Shown here piece by piece: positions 49,189-58,171 of a stretch of DNA of 64,000 bases. Source of the stretch: UBA966 sp046350355 (GTDB taxonomy: Bacteria > Planctomycetota > Phycisphaerae > Phycisphaerales > SM1A02); assembly GCA_046350355.1 (NCBI GenBank), contig JAXMAN010000001.1, positions 1,416,684 to 1,480,683 of the forward strand, in the 5' to 3' direction. A model generated the notes under the pieces. The model was not told the origin of the DNA and made no database searches. It worked only from the letters and a program-made list of their open reading frames with translations. Position 1 is the stretch's first letter. Each line of letters begins with the position of its first letter. A program made the translations under genes and the position numbers.

Positions 49189-51072
49189 ATGGACCGTCTT
49201 CATCTGCCTCGGCTCGCTTCCGCGTCGCTGCTCCTGTCCGCGATCCTTCTTCCCGTCGCCGCTGCCTCGGCGCAGCAGTCCACGCCGCGACAGTCGCCGC
49301 CGGACGCTCCGGACGGTCCCGACGGCGGTCCCGGGCAGGGCCCGGGCTTCGGCCCCGACTTCGGCCCCGGCTTCGGCCCTCCGGGCATGCGCGGTCCCGG
49401 CGGACCGGGCGGACCCTTCGCGCAGGAGCGCAAGATCCTCGCCACCTACGACGCGGACAAGAACGGCCGCCTCGAAGGGAAGGAGATCGACGCCGCGCGC
49501 GAGGCTCTCAAGAAGGACGCCGCCGACCGTCCGCAGCGCGGCGGCCGCGGCCCGCGCATGGGCGGCCCGCCGGGCGGCGAGGTCGCCAAGACCGGCCCCG
49601 GACGCAAGGTCACCCCCGCCGACGTGAAGAGCGCCGGCGACCGCCCGCTCTTCGACGAAGGCGTCGTGCGCACGATCTTCCTCGACTTCGACCTGCCCGA
49701 CTGGGAGGGCGACCTCGAGCTCTTCCACGGCACGGATGTCGACCTGCCTGCGACGATGACCGTCGACGGCGTGAAGTACCCCGGCGTGGGCGTGCGCTTC
49801 CGCGGCGCGTCGAGCTACATGATGGTGCCCAAGGGCGCGAAGCGCTCGCTCAACGTCGCGGTGGACCACACCGACCCGAAGGCGCGGCTGCTGGGCGCGA
49901 AGACGCTCAACCTGCTGAACTCGCACGAGGACGACTCGATGATGTCGACGGTCCTCTACTCGCACCTCTCGTCGCCGCACATCCCGACGCCGCGCGCGAA
50001 CTTCGCCGAGGTCGTGATCAACGGCGAGTCATGGGGGGTCTTCGTCAACGTGGAGCAGTTCAACAAGGACTTCGTCGAGCGCCACTGGCCGGAGTCCAAG
50101 GGCAAGGGCGCGCGCTGGAAGGTGAACGGATCGCCGATGGGCGACGGCGGGCTGCAGTACAAGGGCGACGAGGTCGCGGCGTACAAGTCGCGCTACGAGA
50201 TCAAGACCAAGGACGACGAGAAGGACTGGAGGGCGCTCATCGAGCTCTGCCGCACGCTCTCGCAGACGCCGGTCGACCAGCTCGAGACCGCGCTGAAGCC
50301 GATGCTGGACATCGATTCGGCGCTCTGGTTCCTGGCGATGGACATCGGCGCGGCCAACGGCGACGGCTACTGGGTGCGCGCGAGCGACTACGCGCTCTAC
50401 CGCGACGCCTCGGGCGTCTTCCACATCGTCCCGCACGACATGAACGAGGCCTTTCACACGCGACTCATGGGGCCCGCCGCGCCCGGCGGCATGCGCGGCA
50501 TGCGCGGCGGACCCGGCCAGCAGCGGGGCGGCCAGGGCGGACCGCCCGGCGAAGGCCAGCGGGTGGGCGACGGCCCGCGCCAGGGCGAAGGCCAGCGCCC
50601 GGGCGAAGGCCAGCGCCAGGGCGAGGGCCAGCGGGGGGGCATGCGTGGTCCGCGCGGGGGCGGCGGCGTGAGCGCGATCGACCTCGATCCCTTCTATGGC
50701 ATGGACGACGCGAGCAAGCCGCTGCGCAGCCGGCTGCTGCAGGTGCCCGCGCTGCGTGCGAAGTACCTGGAGTGCGTCCACGCGATCGCGGCGCAGATGG
50801 ACTGGGCGAAGATCGGCCCGTACATCGCGAAGGAGCGCGCGCTGATCGAGCCGCTCGTCAAGCTCGACACGCGCAAGCTCTCCACGACGGAGGCGTTCGA
50901 GCGCGCGGTCTCCGATGGGACCGAGTCCAAGGAAGGCCTGCGCGCCTTCTTCGATGGGCGCTCCAAGTACCTCGCGGCTGCGAAGCTCCCCGCGCCGAAG
51001 CCGGCCGGCGGTGATGTCCCCGCGGGCGACAAGCCGACAAAGAAGACGGACGCCCCGGCCGCGCGCCCCTGA
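49189..51072 (+). CDS. CotH-family secreted kinase-like protein
   Basis: 627 aa. Signal peptide to about residue 29 (AAASAQ). Residues 35-80 are Gly/Pro-rich, then a single EF-hand-like Ca loop DADKNGRLEGKE (about 89-100), and the CotH domain about 150-590: VRFRGASSYMMVPKGAKRSLNV, LNLLNSHEDDSMMSTVLY, VVINGESWGVFVNVEQFNKDF, LWFLAMDIGAANGDGYW and IVPHDMNEAF, where the DxNE acidic residues match the metal site of CotH kinases. A Gly/Gln/Arg hexapeptide repeat interrupts it at 50548-50637. The ending is Lys/Pro/Ala-rich. The DUF4956 membrane protein follows 11 bases later, a known neighbour of CotH genes. Confidence 0.9.
   Translation: MDRLHLPRLASASLLLSAILLPVAAASAQQSTPRQSPPDAPDGPDGGPGQGPGFGPDFGPGFGPPGMRGPGGPGGPFAQERKILATYDADKNGRLEGKEIDAAREALKKDAADRPQRGGRGPRMGGPPGGEVAKTGPGRKVTPADVKSAGDRPLFDEGVVRTIFLDFDLPDWEGDLELFHGTDVDLPATMTVDGVKYPGVGVRFRGASSYMMVPKGAKRSLNVAVDHTDPKARLLGAKTLNLLNSHEDDSMMSTVLYSHLSSPHIPTPRANFAEVVINGESWGVFVNVEQFNKDFVERHWPESKGKGARWKVNGSPMGDGGLQYKGDEVAAYKSRYEIKTKDDEKDWRALIELCRTLSQTPVDQLETALKPMLDIDSALWFLAMDIGAANGDGYWVRASDYALYRDASGVFHIVPHDMNEAFHTRLMGPAAPGGMRGMRGGPGQQRGGQGGPPGEGQRVGDGPRQGEGQRPGEGQRQGEGQRGGMRGPRGGGGVSAIDLDPFYGMDDASKPLRSRLLQVPALRAKYLECVHAIAAQMDWAKIGPYIAKERALIEPLVKLDTRKLSTTEAFERAVSDGTESKEGLRAFFDGRSKYLAAAKLPAPKPAGGDVPAGDKPTKKTDAPAARP
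50548..50637 (+). repeat. Five tandem 18-bp units (hexapeptide GEGQRx) in the CotH gene
   Basis: Five in-frame copies of an 18-bp unit encode GEGQRV, GDGPRQ, GEGQRP, GEGQRQ and GEGQRG. The unit is inserted in a loop between the conserved DMNEAF region and the C-terminal part. Copy number probably varies. Confidence 0.8.
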
Positions 51073-51083
51073 AACCCATCCTC

Positions 51084-51776
51084 ATGAACCTTCCCGAGTG
51101 GCTCCATCATCCCTTCGCGGGCGAATCGCACCTGCCGCTGGCCGACGCGGCGGTGCGGCTCCTGGTGGCCCTGGTCCTGGGGCTGCTGATCTCCGCGATC
51201 TACCGCGCGATCCGCGGCCCGCGCGCGACGCACTCCTCGCTGCTGGCGACGCTTGTGCTGCTCACGGTGCTGATCGCGATGACGACGATCGTCATCGGCG
51301 ACAACGTCGCGCGCGCCTTCTCCATCGTCGGCGCGCTCTCGATCGTGCGCTTCCGCACGGTGGTGGAGGACACGCGCGACACCGCCTTCGTGATCTTCGC
51401 GGTGGGGGTTGGCATGGCGATCGGCGCGGGCTACCTGGCGGTGCCGCTGATCTCGCTCCCCATCGCCTTCGGCGCGGCGTACATCTTCCGCCGCTACTTC
51501 GAGACGCCCTCGCCGCGCAACGTGGCGGGGCTCCCGTGCCTGCTGGAGGTGCGCATCGCTCCGGACTTCGCGGAGGCCGCGCGCATGCAGTCGGCGATCG
51601 CCTCGCACGCGACGGTGGTGCGGCTGAGCGCCATCGGCAGCGCGCGCGCCGGCGCGGCGGTGGAGGAGTCGTACGAACTCGCGATCCCCGACGAGCACGC
51701 GATGCGCGCGCTTGCGAGCGAGCTTCGGCAGATCCCCGGCGTGCAGGAAGTGGATCTGGGGCCGCTGGCGCGGTAG
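51084..51776 (+). CDS. DUF4956 membrane protein, CotH partner
   Basis: 230 aa. Helices at about 22-42, 50-72 (LLATLVLLTVLIAMTTIVIG), 100-120 and 123-140, with the DUF4956 hallmark ARAFSIVGALSIVRFRTVVEDTRDTAFVIFAVGVGMAIGAG. A soluble C-terminal ferredoxin-like domain (about 152-230) ends EVDLGPLAR. In other genomes DUF4956 genes sit with CotH and VTC-domain polyphosphate polymerase genes; no VTC gene is present here. The short 11-base gap from the CotH gene implies one operon. Confidence 0.92.
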   Translation: MNLPEWLHHPFAGESHLPLADAAVRLLVALVLGLLISAIYRAIRGPRATHSSLLATLVLLTVLIAMTTIVIGDNVARAFSIVGALSIVRFRTVVEDTRDTAFVIFAVGVGMAIGAGYLAVPLISLPIAFGAAYIFRRYFETPSPRNVAGLPCLLEVRIAPDFAEAARMQSAIASHATVVRLSAIGSARAGAAVEESYELAIPDEHAMRALASELRQIPGVQEVDLGPLAR

Positions 51777-51834
51777 TCCCGCAGGCCTGCGGGCTCACTG
51801 GTGGGAAGGACGCCCGGGCGGCGCGGCAGTCCGT

Positions 51835-51863
51835 TTGGTGGCATTGCACCGCCGCCCTACACT
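51835..51863 (+). promoter_or_regulatory. Sigma-70-like promoter of the 51913 dockerin-protein gene
   Basis: TTGGTG (51835-51840), 17 bases, TACACT (51858-51863). The predicted leader is about 43 bases and carries GGAG 9 bases before the GTG at 51913. Confidence 0.5.
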
Positions 51864-51912
51864 CGACCGCGGCGCGCCGCGTTGGACGCCACCACACTCC
51901 GGAGTCAAAGTC

Positions 51913-52956
51913 GTGAACCGCATCGCTCCTGCCGTGCTCCTCGCGAGCGCCTCGATCTGTTCCCTCGCCTGCGCGCAGGCGGTCTCGCCGCCCTTCGACG
52001 CGAACTACTCGCTCGTCGACATGGGCTCGCCGCCGCTGGTGCCCGCGAACTTCGGCGGGCTGGTCATCCGGACTTCGGAGCCCAACGCGCTCTACATCTG
52101 CGGCGGGGCCAACGGTGTCTCGGGCGCGCTGTACCGCGTCGCCCTCGAGCGCGACGCCTCGGGACACATCTCCGGCTGGGGCTGCTCGGAGACGGTCTAC
52201 GTCTCGAGCGCGCCATTCAACGACGGCGGGCTCATCTTCCTGCCCTCGGGCGTCGCGGCGTTCACCGTCTATCCCTACAACCAGATCGGCCAGATCCTGC
52301 CCGGCGACACCGCTCCGATCGGGAACATCGACCTGACCGCGTTCGGCGTCAGCGGCACCGTGGGCGCGTTGGGACTCGTGCCCGCGGGCTTCCCGGGTGC
52401 GGGACGGCTGAAGGTCGCCACCTATTCCACGGGCTTCTGGTACGACGCCGCGTACACCACCAACCCCAACGGCACGATCAGCATCAGCGGCGTGGGCCCG
52501 CTGATCAACATCGGCGGCGGTCCCGAGGGCATCGCCTTCGTGCCAGGCGGCAACCCGAACTTCCCCGTGGACTCCATCGTCGTGACCGAGTACGGCACGG
52601 GCTGGGTGGTCGCCTACGAGGCGGACGCCAACGGCGACCCGATCCCCGCCACGCGCCGCGCCTTCCTCACGGGCATCTCCGGCGCCGAGGGCGCCGCGAT
52701 CGACCCGCTGACGGGCGACTTCCTCTTCTCGACCTACGGCGGCGGCAACCGCATCTGGCGCGCCACGGGCTTCACGGAGTCGGCGACCTGCATCGGCGAC
52801 CTGGACAATTCGGGCCAGGTGGACGGTGCGGACCTCGGCCGCCTGCTGGCGGCGTGGGGACCGTGCCCGGGCTGCCAGGCGGACCTCAACGGCGACTGCG
52901 TCGTCGACGGCGTGGACCTGGGCATCATCCTGGGCAAGTGGGGGCCGTGCCCGTAA
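51913..52956 (+). CDS. Secreted protein with C-terminal dockerin-like repeats
   Basis: 347 aa from a GTG. Signal peptide to about residue 22 (SLACAQA). The body (about 25-285) has beta-propeller-like repeats such as GGLVIRTSEPNALYICGGAN and GPEGIAFVPGG. The C-terminal 60 residues are two Ca-binding dockerin-type units (DLDNSGQVDGADLGRLLAAWG and DLNGDCVVDGVDLGIILGKWG in outline). Such tails are frequent in Phycisphaerae exported proteins and probably mediate surface assembly or sorting. It has its own promoter and Shine-Dalgarno. Function of the propeller is unknown. Confidence 0.88.
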   Translation: MNRIAPAVLLASASICSLACAQAVSPPFDANYSLVDMGSPPLVPANFGGLVIRTSEPNALYICGGANGVSGALYRVALERDASGHISGWGCSETVYVSSAPFNDGGLIFLPSGVAAFTVYPYNQIGQILPGDTAPIGNIDLTAFGVSGTVGALGLVPAGFPGAGRLKVATYSTGFWYDAAYTTNPNGTISISGVGPLINIGGGPEGIAFVPGGNPNFPVDSIVVTEYGTGWVVAYEADANGDPIPATRRAFLTGISGAEGAAIDPLTGDFLFSTYGGGNRIWRATGFTESATCIGDLDNSGQVDGADLGRLLAAWGPCPGCQADLNGDCVVDGVDLGIILGKWGPCP

Positions 52957-53001
52957 GCGCGCCCCGCGCGCGGACGACGCCCGGATCGCGCGCCAAGCGC
53001 C

Positions 53002-55569
53002 TCACGGCGCGAGGCCGTGCAGCCGGAAATCGTCGGGCGGCTCGATGAGTGCCCAGCGGTCGCGTCCCAGGATCCCCGCGAGCTCGATCTCCAGCGATTC
53101 GTCGAGGTCCGCGCGCTCGCGCGCCACGGCCTCGGTGTCGCGCCGCTGCTCCTCGCGGTCGGGGCGGCCCTTCGCGTCGTAGGAGCGCGCCGGCGTGCCG
53201 AGCATGCGGCGGCGGCCGTACTCGGTCGCGGCGAGCGCGACGCGCATCGCGCGGCGGTGGAGCTCGTCGCGGCGCGCGGCGTAGGTGCCGACGGCGGCGG
53301 CCACGGCGGCGCGCTCGGCGTCGTCGCGGCAGGCGCGCTCCGCCAGTGCGACCATGCGGCGCTGCGGCGCGCGCTCGCAGACGCCCATCGTGAGCGCGGC
53401 GACGAGCGGCTCCTCCAGCGCCGCGCGCTCGTCCCCCGCGGCGGCGAGCAGCCGCTCGACCAGGTCCGCCTGCGCGGAGAAGGCCTGCCGCCGGGCGCGT
53501 TCGAGCGCATCGTTGGAGTCGGCGCGCGCGCTGCGGTAGGCGGGATCGGCGTAGCCCTCGAGCAGCGCGCGGTCGTCCATCGACGCGGCGCGAAAGAGCG
53601 CCACGCGCAGGGCGATCGTGGCGGGCACGTACTCCGGCATCGCGCGCACGAGCGCCTCGCGCACGCGCGCGTCGGCCTGCGGCGAGAGCGCGCCGCGCCG
53701 GATCGCCGCCTCCCAGTCCGGATGCGGGTCGAGTCCGTCCAGCGGCGCGGCCACCGTCGGACGCTCGCGCTCCAGGAAGCGGCGCAGGCGCGCGAGCGTG
53801 ATGCGCTGGCGCAGCGGCTCCGCGGGCTGCGCGCAGGCGAGCAGCCCCTCGAAGAAGGCCTCGTCGAGCGTCTCCGCGGCGCGCCAGGCGGTGTCGCGCA
53901 GGGCGACGGCCTCGGCGACGGCGGCGGCGAGCGCGGGGCGCGCCTCCTGCGGTACCGAGACCGGCGAGCGCGCGCGCAGGCGGTCGCCCATCGCGGCGAT
54001 CTTCTCCGCCCGCGCGTCGACCTCCTCGCGCCAGGCGCGCTCGTAGGTCGCGCGCTGCGCCGCGATGCAGCCCGCGAGCGCGCCGGCCGCCGACGCCTCC
54101 GCGCCGAGCTGCGCCTCGAGCCAGGCCGCGTCCATCGGCTCCACGAGCCCCCAGCGGCGTGGCGCGCGCGTCTCGGTCCAGTCGATCATGCGCAGCCCCA
54201 TGAGCTCGCGCTGGGGGCGGCCGTTGTCGTCGGGGCGCTCGTAGCCGCGCAGCTCCTGCGTCCAGGCGCTCGCGCGCGGGCCGTAGACCAGGCGCGGGCT
54301 GCGCTCGTCGCCGGTGCTGCGCAGGTTGCCCAGCGAGCCGCCCGCCGCCATCACGCGCGCGGCGATCGCGCGGTCGATCTCCGCGTAGGGGGCGCGCGTG
54401 CGCTCGTACATCGGGCTCTCGCCGAGCATGCCGCGGAAGAAGCGCGCGGAGGAGGTCGGATCCCAGAAGCTGCTGTCCTCGTCGGCGCGGCTGCGGCGAA
54501 GCTCGGCGTCGAAGCTGTCGCGCAGGAGCGCATGCCACTTCGCCGCGAAGGCCGCGACCTGCGCGCGCAGCGGATCGTCGGCGGGAAGCACGCGCAGCGC
54601 CTCGCGGATGTTGCCCTCCTCGAAGACGAGGATGCGCTGCAGCAGGAAGTCGCGCATGAGGCGCAGGCGGAGCTCCGTCGCCTGGTCCTCGTCCAGCAGC
54701 GCGGCGACGCGGGCGATCACGCCGTCCTCGACGGCGCGCACCTTGTCGCGCGCGGCGATGAAGCGCTCGCCCTCGGTCTTCACGAGCTCGCGCATGCGGT
54801 CGACGAGCCGCTGCGCCTCGTCCTTGCTGAAGACCGCGCCGATGGGCGGGAGCACGCCGCCGAAGACCTGCTCGAAGGCGCCCGCCGCGGCGACGGCGAA
54901 GTCGCGGTACGCCTGCATCGCGGCGGCGAGCGCGACCGTCTGCGCGGCGTCGCGGTCGGCGAGGATCTGGTCGAGCTGCGTGCGCACGCCCGGCTCCACG
55001 CGCAGGCGCGCGACCGCGTCGCGCATGTTGCCGACGATGCCAGCGGGCTCCTGCATCGGCATCGAGCCCAGCAGGCGGTCGATGTCGCGCACGGCGCCCG
55101 CGCGCGCGACGCCGTCGCGCACCGCCTGCGCGTGCGCCTCGTCGGGCTCGTCGGCGGCGAGCGCGGCGGCGATCGCCTCGAACATCGCGTGGTCGGCGGC
55201 GGCGGCCTGCTCCAGGAGCTGGCGCTGGTCGTTGATCGCCTGGCGGATGCGCCGGCGGTCGGGGTCGGTGCGCAGGTTCTGCAGGTCGTTGTAGAGGGCG
55301 TTGGCGCGCTTCCAGAGCTCGCTGCCGGGGCCGGTGCGCGAGATCTCGTACGCGCGCACCATGTCGCGGTGCAGCGCGACGACGATCGCCATCTCGGCAG
55401 CGGAGGGATCGGGCTCGAGCGTCGCCTCCAGCAGCGTGCGCAGGCGCGCGAGTCCCATCGGCGGCGCGACCAGGTCGTCCGCGCGCGCGGGAGCGACCGC
55501 GGCGACCGCGGCCAGCAGCAGCGCCGGCAGCACCATCCACGCGTGTCGGGTCCGATTCGTGCGAAGCAT
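53002..55569 (-). CDS. Large secreted alpha-helical protein of unknown function
   Basis: 855 aa. Signal peptide to about residue 30 (AVAPARA). The remainder is almost all charged alpha-helix, rich in Arg, Ala and Glu, with no repeat unit that I can name. It is probably periplasmic. Two segments are less biased and may be functional cores: DSSFWDPTSSARFFRGMLGES and the C-terminal LAGILGRDRWALIEPPDDFRL. GGAGG lies 7 bases before the ATG at 55569, and a TATCCT hexamer 22 bases upstream would give a short leader. Divergent from the dockerin hydrolase gene. Confidence 0.78.
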   Translation of the reverse strand: MLRTNRTRHAWMVLPALLLAAVAAVAPARADDLVAPPMGLARLRTLLEATLEPDPSAAEMAIVVALHRDMVRAYEISRTGPGSELWKRANALYNDLQNLRTDPDRRRIRQAINDQRQLLEQAAAADHAMFEAIAAALAADEPDEAHAQAVRDGVARAGAVRDIDRLLGSMPMQEPAGIVGNMRDAVARLRVEPGVRTQLDQILADRDAAQTVALAAAMQAYRDFAVAAAGAFEQVFGGVLPPIGAVFSKDEAQRLVDRMRELVKTEGERFIAARDKVRAVEDGVIARVAALLDEDQATELRLRLMRDFLLQRILVFEEGNIREALRVLPADDPLRAQVAAFAAKWHALLRDSFDAELRRSRADEDSSFWDPTSSARFFRGMLGESPMYERTRAPYAEIDRAIAARVMAAGGSLGNLRSTGDERSPRLVYGPRASAWTQELRGYERPDDNGRPQRELMGLRMIDWTETRAPRRWGLVEPMDAAWLEAQLGAEASAAGALAGCIAAQRATYERAWREEVDARAEKIAAMGDRLRARSPVSVPQEARPALAAAVAEAVALRDTAWRAAETLDEAFFEGLLACAQPAEPLRQRITLARLRRFLERERPTVAAPLDGLDPHPDWEAAIRRGALSPQADARVREALVRAMPEYVPATIALRVALFRAASMDDRALLEGYADPAYRSARADSNDALERARRQAFSAQADLVERLLAAAGDERAALEEPLVAALTMGVCERAPQRRMVALAERACRDDAERAAVAAAVGTYAARRDELHRRAMRVALAATEYGRRRMLGTPARSYDAKGRPDREEQRRDTEAVARERADLDESLEIELAGILGRDRWALIEPPDDFRLHGLAP

Positions 55570-55591
55570 CCGCCGGCCTCCGTGGGGGAGG

Positions 55592-55597
55592 AGGATA
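55592..55597 (-). promoter_or_regulatory. -10-like TATCCT of the large helical protein (short leader with Shine-Dalgarno)
   Basis: TATCCT on the minus strand, 22 bases before the ATG at 55569, with GGAGG between them. Confidence 0.45.
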
Positions 55598-55613
55598 TCC
55601 GTGCACGCCTGCG

Positions 55614-55619
55614 TACCAT
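55614..55619 (+). promoter_or_regulatory. -10-like TACCAT of the dockerin hydrolase gene (leaderless)
   Basis: TACCAT ends 6 bases before the GTG at 55626 and supports that start; no Shine-Dalgarno is present. Confidence 0.5.
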
Positions 55620-55625
55620 CGCGGC

Positions 55626-57227
55626 GTGCGACGCATTCGTTTCTCCAGCGAAATCACCGGTGCGACGGCGGCGTGCCTCGCGGGCGCGCTTGCCGCGTCC
55701 GCGGGCGCGATCCCGCCGACGACCACCATCATCACCCACGGCTTCCAGCTCAACGCGACCGCGAAGCCCGACTGGATGCTCGCGATGGGCCAGCAGATCC
55801 TGGCGCGCGCGGGCGGCGCGGGATCGATCCTGCGCTACGCGGCCGCCACCGGGCAGTGGTCGCTCGCGGGTGGGAGCGCGCCGACGCCTGGCGCGCCGCT
55901 CGTGCTCCTCTTCAACTGGGCGGACGAATCCGACGGCGCCGGTCTCCCGGGCGTGAACACCGGCTACACGGAGGCCGCGGGCGACGCGCTCTACGCGGCG
56001 ATGCGCGCGCCCTCGGGCGTGCTGGGCTTCGATCCGCTGGCGGGGCGCGCGGTGCATTTCATCGGCCACAGCCGCGGCTGCTGCGTGAACAGCGAGTCGA
56101 CGCTGCGACTTGCCAACGACGGCATCCCCGTCGATCAGGTCACGACGCTCGATCCGCATCCGGTCGCGCCGCCGCTCTCGGAGAGCTGCGGGCTCGGCGG
56201 CGTGGACTGGGGCGACCGCGCGCCGGTGCGCTGGGCGAACGTCGCCTTTGCCGACAACTACTGGCGCGCGGACACCGGGCTTTCGGGCCTCTGCCACGAC
56301 TGCGACTTCGACGGTATCCAGCTCCCCGCGACGCAGGTCCACAACGTGGGGCTCGGCGGTCCGCTGGGCGAGCTCGCGGGCGACAACGACGACTGCCTGC
56401 TGGGTTGTCGCCTGGAGCACAGCAAGACGCACACCTGGTACCACGGCACCATCGCGGGCGCGACGAGCGATCCCGACTGCTCGGTGAACGCGGGCGCCTG
56501 GTACGCCGCGGCCGAACCCGGCTGCGCGAGCTGGAACTGCACGGGATACGTGCGCTCCGCGCTTGCCGGCGGCGTGCGTCCGACGCTCGGCACCGGCACC
56601 GCGCCCACCGCGACGCCGGTCCTCTTCAACGGCGCCTTCGACCGCAGCTACGCGGGCTGGGGCTACCACGGCGGCGGCGGCACCGCGACGGTCGTCGCCG
56701 AGAGCGGCACCGGCAACCTCTACCTGCGCCTGGAGCCGACGAAGCCTTCGCGCCGGCACAACCGCTTCTACCTGCCCGTCGGCGCGAGCGCGGTGGGCGC
56801 GCAGGTGCGCGTCTTCACCGCGGGCGCGGACGACCAGCTCGTGGTGCGGCTGGTGAACGATGCGGGCGTCTCGACGACCATCGGCAGCGCGCCGCTTGCC
56901 ACGGTCGTGGGCGCCTGGGTCTCGGTCGGTCCCTTCGCGATTCCGTCGTCGCTGCCGCGCGGCGCGGGCTATCGGCTGGAGTGCGCGCTCACGAGCGGCG
57001 ACGCGACGATCACCGCGGTTGCGGGCGTCGACGCGATCGCGATCGACGTCGCGCCGCGCGGCCCCGCGGCCGACCTCAACCACGACGGCGTCGTCGACGG
57101 CGCGGACCTCGGCTTGCTGCTGGGTGCGTGGGGTCCGTGCGCGGGCTCGCCGTGCGCGGGGGACCTGGATGGCGACGGCGCAGTGGGCGGCGCGGATCTG
57201 GGGTTGATGCTCGGATCGTGGGGCTGA
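55626..57227 (+). CDS. Secreted lipase-like alpha/beta hydrolase with dockerin-like repeats
   Basis: 533 aa from a GTG. Signal peptide about 1-28 (AASAGA). The hydrolase domain (about 30-320) has TIITHGFQ (oxyanion region), the nucleophile elbow GHSRG with Ser at about 149, an acid in TTLDPHPV, and a likely His in HSKTHTWYHG, so a lipase or esterase. A jelly-roll domain (about 335-475) may bind carbohydrate. The last 55 residues are two dockerin-like units ending GADLGLMLGSWG. The leaderless hexamer decides the GTG start. Substrate unknown. Confidence 0.88.
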   Translation: MRRIRFSSEITGATAACLAGALAASAGAIPPTTTIITHGFQLNATAKPDWMLAMGQQILARAGGAGSILRYAAATGQWSLAGGSAPTPGAPLVLLFNWADESDGAGLPGVNTGYTEAAGDALYAAMRAPSGVLGFDPLAGRAVHFIGHSRGCCVNSESTLRLANDGIPVDQVTTLDPHPVAPPLSESCGLGGVDWGDRAPVRWANVAFADNYWRADTGLSGLCHDCDFDGIQLPATQVHNVGLGGPLGELAGDNDDCLLGCRLEHSKTHTWYHGTIAGATSDPDCSVNAGAWYAAAEPGCASWNCTGYVRSALAGGVRPTLGTGTAPTATPVLFNGAFDRSYAGWGYHGGGGTATVVAESGTGNLYLRLEPTKPSRRHNRFYLPVGASAVGAQVRVFTAGADDQLVVRLVNDAGVSTTIGSAPLATVVGAWVSVGPFAIPSSLPRGAGYRLECALTSGDATITAVAGVDAIAIDVAPRGPAADLNHDGVVDGADLGLLLGAWGPCAGSPCAGDLDGDGAVGGADLGLMLGSWG

Positions 57228-57237
57228 GTGAAAGCAC

Positions 57238-57267
57238 AGCCGCCCCCACCCGAGGGTGGAGGCGGCT
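57238..57267. terminator. Terminator-like hairpin between convergent dockerin genes
   Basis: AGCCGCC and GGCGGCT arms with inner CCACC/GGTGG pairing around a short loop. There is no T-run. It lies 11 bases after the hydrolase stop and 45 bases past the opposing gene's stop. Confidence 0.5.
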
Positions 57268-57311
57268 GGAGAGGTGCATCAAGGTGCGGCAGCGCGCCGC
57301 GCGTGGGGGGC

Positions 57312-58070
57312 TCAGCCCCACGCGCCCAGGAGGATGCCCAGGTCGGCGCCGTCGGTCATGCCGTCGCCGTCGAGGTCCGCCTCGTGCGTACCCCAGGATC
57401 CCAGCAGGAATCCGAGGTCCGCGCCGTCCACCATGCCGTCGCCGTTGAAGTCCGGCGTGGGCACATGCGCGTGCACGCGCACGATGACCGGGTCGCTGTC
57501 GAGGAAGACGCCGTTGGCATCCCACGCGACGAGCGTCAGGTCGTACTCGCCCTCCTGGGTCACGCCCAGGAGCTGGCCGTGCGGGTGGCCGTCGAAGCCC
57601 ACATGCAGGCTGCGATCGGCGCGGGTGGCGCCGCCGCTCATGGCCTCGATGGAGACGACGCCGGTCTCGGGATCGGTCGTGCACCAGACGCCGTCGCAGG
57701 CGGGGCCCTCGACGGGGGTCACGGCGACGAGCTCGTACTCGATCTCCGCGCCGTCGAGGACTCCGTCGGCGGAGAAGAAGTCGCTCGTGAGCGAGAGCCC
57801 ATCGCCGGTGTAGGTGCCCGCGAGCGGGCCCTTCGTGGCGAGCGTCGGCAGCGCCACGACGAAGGGCTTGCCGCCGTCGAGGATCTGCAGCGTCTTGGGA
57901 TCGATCGTCAGGTCCGCCTCCTCGGCGTAGTAGCCGACGACGATCGTGAGCTGCTCGCCGGGCGTGCCGGTGGCGGTGCGGACGGTGACGTGGTGGTGGT
58001 GGGCATAGGCGGTCGCGCAGGCGGCCGCGACGAGGGCCGCTCCGGCGGCCAGTCGGTTCTTCGAATGCAT
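57312..58070 (-). CDS. Secreted His-rich protein with dockerin-like repeats
   Basis: 252 aa. Signal peptide to about residue 23 (CATAYA), directly followed by four or more His (HHHH), which could bind metal. The body (about 30-185) is beta-rich with Ca- or Ig-like segments. The C-terminal 55 residues are two dockerin-type units (DFNGDGMVDGADLGFLLGSWG and a second one, in outline). AGGAG 10 bases before the ATG at 58070 is a good Shine-Dalgarno. It follows the Cys-rich protein gene on the same strand after about 100 bases. Function not recognised. Confidence 0.85.
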   Translation of the reverse strand: MHSKNRLAAGAALVAAACATAYAHHHHVTVRTATGTPGEQLTIVVGYYAEEADLTIDPKTLQILDGGKPFVVALPTLATKGPLAGTYTGDGLSLTSDFFSADGVLDGAEIEYELVAVTPVEGPACDGVWCTTDPETGVVSIEAMSGGATRADRSLHVGFDGHPHGQLLGVTQEGEYDLTLVAWDANGVFLDSDPVIVRVHAHVPTPDFNGDGMVDGADLGFLLGSWGTHEADLDGDGMTDGADLGILLGAWG

Positions 58071-58171
58071 GATGGCTGACTCCTGTCGTTGACAGAGTTC
58101 GATGAGCGATGCGATGAAGCGTGCGCCGTCCGCAGGCGGACGGACGCGGGTTGCGCGTCGGTGTGGCGGAG

